A stretch of DNA of 64,000 nucleotides from Chloroflexi bacterium UBA6077 (GTDB lineage Bacteria > Chloroflexota > UBA6077). Location: contig DIXP01000008.1 in assembly GCA_002436065.1 (NCBI GenBank), forward strand, positions 181,452 to 245,451. The letters are read 5' to 3'. Below the pieces are notes generated by a model. It saw only the letters and a list, made by a program, of their open reading frames with translations, had not been told where the DNA came from and did no database searches. Below are positions 33,760 through 43,200 of this stretch, piece by piece (within the stretch, counting starts at the first letter, position 1; each line of letters starts with the position of its first letter). A program made the position numbers and the translations under genes.

Positions 33760-33774
33760 AGTCTGTTATGCCTA
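33760..33774. promoter_or_regulatory. Recurrent phage motif AGTCYGTTATGCCTR, copy 1
   Basis: AGTCTGTTATGCCTA overlaps the initiation region of the promoter at 33774-33802. The same motif recurs at 51735 and 51795, reversed at 51773, inside the giant gene at 43198, and in part at 58312. Confidence 0.6.
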
Positions 33775-33802
33775 CAGTAGGGTGACGAACGGCTGTTGTC
33801 AA
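33774..33802 (-). promoter_or_regulatory. Promoter upstream of the tRNA-like element
   Basis: On the minus strand TTGACA (33802-33797) and TACTGT (33779-33774) are 17 bp apart. The AGTCTGTTATGCCTA motif (33760-33774) lies just downstream over the expected start point, a usual operator position. Confidence 0.65.
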
Positions 33803-33821
33803 GAGGGGATTTACACGCTAG

Positions 33822-34091
33822 CCCCTTATGGGGCCGGGCAATTCGTTTCCGTTTCGGAATCAAAAGGGGGAGTGGCGGCAGTCCATGAAGTACTTATGTC
33901 ACACTACCGCGCGATCTCTGTGGTTTTTTGCGCGCCTATGACACTATCGGGTAAGTATCGGGATAGCTATCGGAAAATCGTAGCCTGGTTTAAGCCCCAT
34001 TTCAGCGTGGCATCCTATTGCCTGCGCTTTAGTCATATGACTATTTCCGGGCAAGCGAATTCAGAATTTAATTGCCGGGCCCTATAAGGGG
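33822..34091. repeat. Phage intergenic module A: inverted ends, phased TATCGGG repeats
   Basis: The left end is CCCCTTATGGGG (33822-33833) and the right end CCCTATAAGGGG (34080-34091). Inside are GAGTGGCGGCAGTCCA (33870-33885), three TATCGG(G) units at 33945, 33956 and 33968, and the 12-bp palindrome AGTCATATGACT (34031-34042) followed by a TTTCCGGGCA block. The module is homologous to 58165-58406. It lies upstream of the scaffold/tRNA-like unit, and the 3' end of the small gene at 34033-34248 is inside it. Confidence 0.8.
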
Positions 34092-34248
34092 AAGTCGCTA
34101 GAAGCCTCAATTCTTCCAGCGAAATCAGCTCAACGTGCTTCTCTCCGTGGTGTCTCACCTGGAAACAGAGGTATCCTCCTACCAGCTGGAACAACGGCGT
34201 TCCGCATCTGCACCGGACCATCCCCTCATCGTCGAGACTGCAACTCAC
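34033..34248 (-). CDS. Small CxC protein, possibly Com-like regulator
   Basis: The 71-residue protein has VRCRCGTPLFQLVGGYLCFQVRHHGEKHVELISLEEL, with two Cys near the start and two His in the middle. It loosely resembles Mu Com-type zinc-finger translational regulators, but the ligand spacing is different, so this is weak. The GTG start at 34248 has AAGGAG at 7 nt and overlaps the end of the giant gene. The last 20 codons lie within the right end of module A. Confidence 0.5.
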   Translation of the reverse strand: MSCSLDDEGMVRCRCGTPLFQLVGGYLCFQVRHHGEKHVELISLEELRLLATSPYRARQLNSEFACPEIVI

Positions 34249-37200
34249 CCTCACGCTCCTTCAGGAAGGCGTCCACGTGGCCCATGTTGTCCTCTTCCGT
34301 GTTGGGGTAACCTTTGCGCTGCCGCCACGCGAAGTACATGGCCAGCATTGGCCGGTCAGCAAGGAAGTCGGCCCGTACTCTGGACATGCCACCGGGGGCA
34401 CCCATCGCCATCCAGTTCTTGTTTCGGTTTTCGTAGTATTCCCGCAGGTCCTTCTGCAGCGTGTACTTCGCGCTGGCGAGCATCTTGTTCTGCTCTTCGA
34501 CGATTGCCCCGCCCGGGCCCTGTTCTTTCTGTAGCTCAAAACTGCCCGTAGGCCGACCAACCTCTTTCAGGTAATCGTCAAGGCTGTAGTCCTGGTTGCC
34601 CTTGCGAGCTTCTTCGGAGTTACGCCGCCAGAAAGCCGCGAAGTCGGTATTCTCCGGCCTGCTAAGAAACTCCTGGCGAGCCTGGCCCACCTTGTCCGCC
34701 ATCGCCTCCCGCCGCGGTCCCTTGTCCCCGTCGATAATGCTCCTGATATCCTCGGGTACGGTACGAGCTACAGTCTCGGCCGAATAGGCTTCGTTCTCTT
34801 CCTTCGAGCCAAGAGCCATGAACTCCTTCATCTTGACCGAGAGGGCGCGCTTGTCCGGCGACTGGTAGGTACCGGAGTAGGTTGTTCCCTCTGGATACTC
34901 TTCGGCGGCTACCTTGTACTGCTCCCTCTGCTCGGGAGTGAGTTCAGCCTCATCACCCTGCACTTCAGCTTTTGGATAGTGCTCGGCCCGTGTACGTCGC
35001 ACCCGCTCTTCAGTTTCGGACAGGAACTTGGCTCTAGTGGGCAGCACGAAGGTAGCGGCGCTCGTAACCGCACTCTCTCGCTCAACGTCTCGCTTCGCAC
35101 GTCGATATGCCTCCGAGTTAGGATCATCCATGTACTTGTCGTAGGCCCCTGGCTTGCCGTCCTCCGTCGCCATCTCTGCTATTCTCGTTCTGATCCTAGA
35201 GGATTTCGCTGCCTCGGGGTCCACCTTCGCCCCCAGCCGCTGCCCTTGGACCTTCGCACCCAGTTCCCGTAGCGGCTTCTCCACGTCGACGCCAGCCACA
35301 TCCTTAGCGTAGCTGCTGAGGGGTACAAAGCTAGGTGCCGGCTTGGTGCCGGTCTGTCCTGTCATTTGGATGGCTGCCTGGTAGGCAGGGTACGGGCTAA
35401 TGCCGACCTGCTGCGCCGCGCCCATCGCCTCGCCAAGTTGCGTCTCTCCGCCCCACTCCATCGGGTCACGAACCTGACTCATCACGCTGATCGTTGCCGC
35501 CAGCGGGTCCACCGCGATCTTGCCCTTGCGTCCCACAAGCTCGCTCGCTATCTGGCCGATCCCGCCGCCAAGTACGAACATGCCCAGGAAGCGTTGAGTC
35601 AGCCCCAGTTCCGCTCTCTCTTCCTCGCTCGCGCGGTTCATCTGAAGCACGGCGCTCGCTATCACCGGATGCTTGGCCATATGTTCCGCGTACCAGGGAA
35701 GGTTGCGCGTGGCGTAGAAGTGGAACGGCACGAAGTGCTTCAGGAATTCGTCGGCCTTCGTGTAGTTGTAGTCGAACTGAATGTGGCCCGCGAACTCTGC
35801 ACCCTTTTCGTCCCCAACCTTGGACACGTTCGCCCAATCCTTCGCCGCCCTCTTCGCTGTGTCCTCTGAAACGCCAAGCTCCTTCAGCCGTTTCAGCAAC
35901 CAGTCAGACGTGAACTGCCCTTCCTCACCGTCCAGCACCGCGGCCACCCGCGTCTTGGCCTGTCCATCCATGGAGCCGTTCAGACTCTTCAGTAGCCGCG
36001 ACCGGAAGTCGGGATACTCCTTCGTCAGGTACTCGCCCTTCGCCTTGCCCCAGGCCGCGGTCCTGGCCGTACTTTCGGTCGCCGCGGCCACACGCCGCGT
36101 GAGGGCGCTCCAACGTGGGAAGCCGGCACCAATCGCCGCTCCTGCCACCATCGCCTTCGGGCGGTCCTCTTCGGAAGTGGGGGAGAGTGCGCCCGCAGCC
36201 AATCCAGCGCCCACGCGGTACTGAATCGGGATGCTCCCGCCGATCCCCTGTTCGATCTCGTGCTTGCTGACCAGCTGTCCCTCGCGGACGCCCTGCATCC
36301 GCTGGCGGCTGACCTCCACCGGAGCCGGACCTATCCGCTTCTCCATTCGGTCGAGCACAGTCTCCTTGCCACGCAGTTTGCCTACGAGGCTCCCCAGGTG
36401 AGGACTGATACCGTGTGCGGGGTTACGCACCAGAAGGGCGTCTATCGCATTGGCAACTACGTAGCGACCACTGGCGAGGGCGACGTTCTTGAACAGCGCC
36501 TGTGCCTTCGGGTGCGTGGTCATTCCGGCAAATCCCAGCAGCATCGCCCCGCTAGTTGGATCCTCGGGGTTCAGCATCGCCCCCAGCGCCGCGCCGATCA
36601 GCGGCCTGGTCGCCCAGGCATGCGGAAGCCGGAATCCCTTGCCGACGCCCATCTTCTCGCGGAGCGGCCCGCCGATCAGCTCGCCTGTCAGAGTGTAAGG
36701 CTGGTCGAGTAGCAGGTCTCCTGCCGCCTTGTATCTCTCGGCCATGCTCTTCCAACTCTTCCAGTTTGTCTCACCAGTCTGAGACAGAGCCTTGATCCTG
36801 GCGAAAGCATCGCCCATCGTGAGGTCACGGTCCCGCTCGATCAGTCCTTTCTCGGCCAACCGATCTAGCTCCTCGGTGAGCGCCTTGCGATCCTTCTGGA
36901 CGGAGGTGTGAACCTTCTTGATGACGTCCCAGTGCTTCATCAGCAGGTCGACGTCCTCATCGGCTACGGTTGGAAGGGCCGTGTGAACCCCTTCCCGCAG
37001 CGCCTCCATGGACTCCTTCCCCTTTTTGACGCCTTGGGAAGTAATGGCCGTCCAGGCTTGATCGATCATACGGTAGGTAGGTGAGACGATGCCCTGTTGT
37101 GAGCCGGTCAGCTTTGCCAACAGCTCGCCCAACTCACTTTCGAGGGACGCAATCTTGCCTCGATCTTCAAAGGGCTTACCAATCTGACCCTTGTATACCT

Positions 37201-40200
37201 CCATCTCCCGCTCGTACCGGCTGATTGTCCGCTGCTCGTAGCTTATCCGGTCGTCGATCTTCTTCAGGGCATTGTCGAGACGGACGAAAGTACCGGGCTC
37301 GATATTCGCAGGCTCGAAGAACGAGGTCTCGTATGTACCATTGCCCAGGAGGGACATATCCAGGTTACCGCTGATCCCGTAGCCCTTGATCCTAACTGGA
37401 AAGCCCCGATAGGTGCCGACTCTCCACTCACCACCCTCTATAAGGTTGCCCTTCTCACTTAGCGGCAGAACCGACTTGAGGGCCTTTGCAGCCGCCGCCT
37501 TGTCTGTGTAGGCCTTACCCTGGATCTCGATGGAGAACTTGGCCCCTTCGCTCTTGTCACGCAGGGCAACGTCGTTCCGGTATTGCTCGATCCGTCCCTC
37601 TGCACCTTTTATCCGGTCAGGTATGGATATGGACTCCATCTTGGCTCGCTGCTGCTCGTCGAACCAGGTGGAGTGGCGCATCTTCAACTTGGCAAGCTCG
37701 GCCTCAATCTCGGCCTTTCGGAACACCAGCGGGTTGCCGGTTGCAATCGCCCGAGCCTCAGCCGCAGACAGCACCAGGTCGTCGTTATCCACGATGGTGC
37801 GATCGGTGACGCTCCGCCGCATCATGCTCTTGATGGCCTTTGCCTTCGAGTAGAGTGCCTGCCAGATGTAACCGTCGAAGCTCTTTTCGGTGACGTACTC
37901 GAATATCTGTGCTTCTTCCCAACTGTTGCCCTGTCGCAGGATACGACCTTCGCGCTGCTCGATGTCTCGGGGCCTCCATGGCGCGTCCAGGTGGTGCAAA
38001 GCGCGAAGCCGCTCCTGGACGTTCATGCCCGGCCCCATCTTGTAGGTCGATCCGATCAACACACGGATATCACCGTTGTTCACTGCGTCGAAGAGCCGTT
38101 TCTTCTTGGCCGGAGTGTCGTACTCGTGGATGAAGGCGATCTCGTCGGTCTTCACTCCCAACGCCTCTAGCTTCTGTTTGAGAGCGCTATATACGTCGGT
38201 GAGCAGTTTCACCTCCTCACCCGTCAACGCGTCCCTTGCCTCGGCGGCCTGGTCGACAAGCTCCTCACCGAATTCATCCTCAGCGGAGACTTCGGCCTTC
38301 TTCTTGGGACGAGAAGCCGTGTCGTCTGCCGCCTTCGGAGTGCCAAGGTCCAGGAACACGAGCTGCGTGGATCGGTCCGTGGTAGGGTTTCCGGTGTCAA
38401 CAGTCGCGTGGTAGATCTCAGCTACCTTGGTGGCGCACCTGTTCAGCTTGCCGTTCGGGTTTTCGGGAGCCTTTGGATCGACGAGCCGCATATCCAGCGC
38501 GGCTTTGCGGGCGTCGCTGGATATCTTCAGCATGTTGTCCTCTTCAGGCGGCACACCGCCCCTGAGGGCATCGATCCGCTCAGCGATGTCCTTCATGTAA
38601 TCAAGAAGAGCATCATCCGGAGAACTTGAAATGACCTCTGGTTTCCCACCGACCAACTTGGGCTTAGGCAGCTTCAAGTCTTCGTCGGTCATTATGTCCG
38701 CGACGTGCTGGAACAGCTTGGAGAGCTCCGGCGCATTGATGAACTTGCTAAATCGCTCTGTCGGCTTGTAAGCGCCGGAGACAGTCTGCTCCAGGGTCGT
38801 CTCACTCATAGCGTATTGGGACGCCCAAGAGTCGAAGCGGCCGACACCCTTGCCCTCCAGCGTGTCGGGCATCAGATAGCGCATCATCGTCCACAGCTCG
38901 GCGATGGTGTTACTGATCGGCGTGCCGGTGGCGAACACCACGCCGCGCCCCCCGTTGCGCTTGCTGACAAACTGGGTCTTGAGGAACATATCCATCGCTC
39001 GCTCGGAGTCAGTGTTAGACAGCCCCTTGATCCGCTCCATCTTCGTCGTGAAGAGCAGGTTCTTGTACATGTCTGCTTCGTCCACGAAGAGCGTGTCCAG
39101 GCCCAGGTCCTCGAAGTAGAGTGCTCCGGTCTCATCCTGGCGTTCGGCCAGCTTCTTCAGCTTCTCGTCCAGCTTCTTCTCCAGTCGGTCGATCGCCCGC
39201 TGTATCTGCTTCTGGCTGGATTGGGATGCTCCCTCGCGCTTCATCTCCCACAGGCTTGCTCGCAGTTCGTCAAGCTCCTTACGGATGTGCGTCTCCATTG
39301 CACCAGGGCGCATCGGCATGAGGGTCATTTGGGATTGGGCGATGATCACACCATCCCAGTCTCCGGTAGCGATCCTGCTGAACAGACCGTTCCGCGAGGT
39401 TCTCTCGAACTCTGCCTTAGTGGGTACGAGCAGACTGGCACTGGGGTACAGCTTTCGGAAATCGTCCGCGAACTGCTGCACAAGATGGTTCGGCACGATG
39501 AACAGGTTCTTCTTGGATAGCCCCATCCGGCGCATCTCCATTGCAGCGCCGGCCATGACGAAGGTTTTACCAGCACCCACGGCATGGGCGAGTAGCGTGT
39601 TGCCACTCTGCAAGATGCGCCAGATGGCAGCCTTCTGGTGGTCGCGCAGCTTGATAGCTGGATTCGCCCCAACCAGGTCGAGGTGATCCCCATTGAACGA
39701 CCTCGGCACATAGTCATTGAACCGCTCATTGTAGATGTCAGACAGTTTCTTGGCCCTGGTAGGGTCTTCCCACGCCCATTCGCGGAAGCGTGTCTCCATC
39801 GCCTCCGCCTTCTCCTGAGCCGCGAGCGTTTTCTCGGAGTTCAGTACCAGCTTGTCGTCAACTGTGTCGTAGACCTTTGGCCGCTTGTGGTTGAGAAGCG
39901 CCATGAATATCTCTTCGGCGCTATATTGATCTATGCCCCACTTGTTGCGGCTTGTGGCCCAGTCCACTCCCCAGTGCTTCGGGTTAGTCTCAGCCATCCA
40001 TTCCGACGTGGAGGCAACGTACCGGAAAGTGACATTCCTCACCCCAAGAAGGTCTCTGGCGAAGCTCGACATCACGTCAGGCGGGAGCCAGTGCCCGCTC
40101 ATACGGACCTCGATCTGACTAGGCTCAAGGTCGGCAGGTTGTACCTTCCCCAGGGCTTCTACGTTCTCTCGATAGCGAGTATCCTTCTCGGCGGCAACTT

Positions 40201-43200
40201 TGGCGGCGCGCAGCTTATCCTTGACGTAGCCAGTGAGATACTCGTCCGCCGTCTCCCAGTCGCCTTCGGGGTTCAGGTATACCCGCCCCTTTAGATCGCG
40301 TTCAAGCTCAGCGGTACTCTTGCCGGTGAGCTTTGCCATGTGGTCGAAATCTACACGGCCCACGTCGTTGAGGGTGATAGCCAAGGCATCGTCTGCCCGT
40401 TCCGCACGTTCAACCTGTCTGAGCGCCTTGACCACGCGACTGTTGAATATGGGCATCTGCAACCGCTCGATCATCGAATCCGTGACGTTCTTCTTGATGG
40501 CCGACCACTGGCCACCAAGAGCCGCCTGGTTGGTCTTGTCCCAGTTCTCCAGCGCCCTCAGTAGGTGGCTATCTGGATCGGAGCGCAGGGCACTCCTGTT
40601 GAATGTGCTGTTGAGTGGCCCCCACTTACCGACGAACTGTGCGTGTGCCTTGCGAAGCTCGCCCTGGGCAGCCTTGAGCGCGACGTCCGTTGCTCCCTCA
40701 AGCTGGTAAGAAAGCACCCGCCGCGCGATATCTCGAACCTTAATGGCGTCGGCTATGCGATCGGCGTTTTTCTGGACCAGCTCGCCGTCGCGATAGACCT
40801 TGTTTCCCTTCGAGTAATAGCTACCCTTACGTATCCCCTTAATGACTGTCGGCAGTTTGGCCTCGCCGGCCGGCCGCTCCCACGGCTTTATCACGCCTTC
40901 GGGTAGCTTCGAGAAGGCGTCGTCTATCGCTTTAACAAGGTCGTCGCCCTCGTAGTCAACGGTGTACTCGAACTCCGAGTACATGCTGCCTTTGTTAGAC
41001 GGCTTGCCAACCACCATCTCGGGGTGCTCGTCCCAGTACCTGTTGATGGTAGTGGTTACGTCCTCTTTCGTCTGGTTCCAATAGTGTTTGCCAACCGACC
41101 GTTGCCCGAGCACCATCTTTCGAGTCTCAAGCCAACCGGTGCTGCCTTTGCTTAGAGCCTCTCCCGGCAAGCGTTTGCGCAGGAACACGACATCAGTGAC
41201 GACTTCAGTATCAGCTACGTCCTTGAAGGTGTTGCGTGGCAGCCTCACAGCCCCCAGGAAGTCGGCTTCGTCAGTCAGATACTTACGTAGCGCCTTAGCC
41301 CCCTGCCCGTCCATGGTGTAACGGCTGGTGATGAAGGCGATTACCCCACCAGGGCGAACCTGCTCCAGCGCCAGTGCGAAGAACTGGTTGTGCAGCCCCA
41401 ACTTGTTCAGCCACTGCTTGCCGCCCTTCATCCACTCGCGGCGGGTAAAGCCCGTCTCGCTGAAGGGGACGTTGGAGACGATCAGGTCGAACTCGTTGGG
41501 CCTGAGGGGAGTGTCCTGGTAGCCCTGAACGAACACTCGAGCATTCTGATAAAGCTGCTCCAAAATGCCGCCGGTTCCCTTATCAAGTTCGATGGCGGTA
41601 CGGGCCGAACGCGCAGCTAGGTGTGTTGGTTGCAGCCCAAGGAAGAAACCGCTACCTGCCGACGGCTCCAGCATCCGAACGCGAGGCAGGGAGCCGATAC
41701 CGAGACGATCCAGCGCCTTCCAGATAGCCTTGACTACATCGGGAGAGGTGTAATGGGCGTTAGTGCGGCTTTTCTCAAGGGCGCGCATCTCATCCTCACC
41801 CAGTATCTCGGAGAGGGCTTTGTACTCCTTGCTCCAGGGCTCGAAGTACTTGTTGAGCTTGGACGCACCCCAGCCCCTGAATCGGGCAAGGATAGCCTGT
41901 TCCTCGGGGGTTGCCTTACGACTCTCCTTCTGGAGGGTCTTGAGCAGTTTGATGGACTCGACGTTGTCATCCCACAGCTCACGCGCACCCTTGCGGGCGC
42001 CTACTGGATCGTCGTCTGTGATGATGTGGTCGCGGACAGAGGTATCAGAGGTGGTCGAGACGTGGGCTACTTCACTATCACTAACACCACGTCCCTCATC
42101 GCCTCGCTCGCTGCTTCGTCCTCGCTGTACCCCTGCGCCACCAGTCTCTTCGCGTACCGATGCGCCCTGTTCGCCGTCTCCAGCGCCTGCTTGTCCAGAT
42201 CGCCGTCCTTCAGGAACTCCTGATACAGCTCCCTGTTGTGCTCCTTCCAGTGGGCCTTCACTCTCTGTGCCAGTGCCTTCGGTTCCTCCAGCATCTGTCC
42301 CCTCCTTCGCAGCAGTCCGTGCAGCCGGCGTGCCAGATTCTACTTCTTTCCCTTCGGTAATTGCCTCTGGTTGATCGACTGGCCGGCGTAGCTCGTCCGC
42401 ACCCCCTTCGACACTGGTGGGGTCGGGTGTCTCGACATTGGACACTTCCTCCCTTGGTACGGGTACTTGATCGGCTTCGGCAGGCCGCCTCTCCGCGTAA
42501 CTGTCGCTACCGTTCGCGCTCAACTCCCGATTGCGCAGCCCCTTCGCTCCCTTGCTGCTCGTTCCCGTGCCAGTCCTGATCAAACTGTCGCGGGCAAGTA
42601 GCGCGCGGAACTCGTCCTCGTCCTGCACCAGCCCAGCCCGCTTCGCATCCTGATAGAGGTCGGAAAGCTGGCGCAACCCTCCCTCGGGTATCAGGTCTGC
42701 AAGCGTGGCCGGTGCATCGGGCATTTGGTCGGAAGCCGGAGGCTTGGTTGGCGGCTCCGGTTCAACTCTCGCTGGTGTAGCCGCCGGCGGCTCCTTCGGC
42801 CCCTTCTTCCAGGGCACGTCCCCTCGTCTCGCCGCCGTCTCGGCTAACCCCCTGGCATACTCCATCAGCGCCTCGGGATCGTCCTGGAGCTTGCGCGGAG
42901 TCACGCCGCTCACCTCGCCGCCACTGGCCTTCTTGATCCTGGCCCGCTGTGCGAACCACTCGGACATCATCGCTTTGTGATCGAAGTTCTCTACCGTCTC
43001 ACCTTTCTTCAATGGCCTCGCGGGGCTGGGGTGTGACGCCCGCCACAGCGCGTGGATGCCGCTCCAGTCGCCTGCCAGCGCCATCTTGACGGCATCCTCG
43101 GCCACGCCCTCTGCGTCTGAGAAGCGGCTGAAGTACTCGCGGTCCAGGTCGGTAACTGGCTTCTCGCTCGCTGCGGGCACGATAGGAGGCTTTTTGGAGT

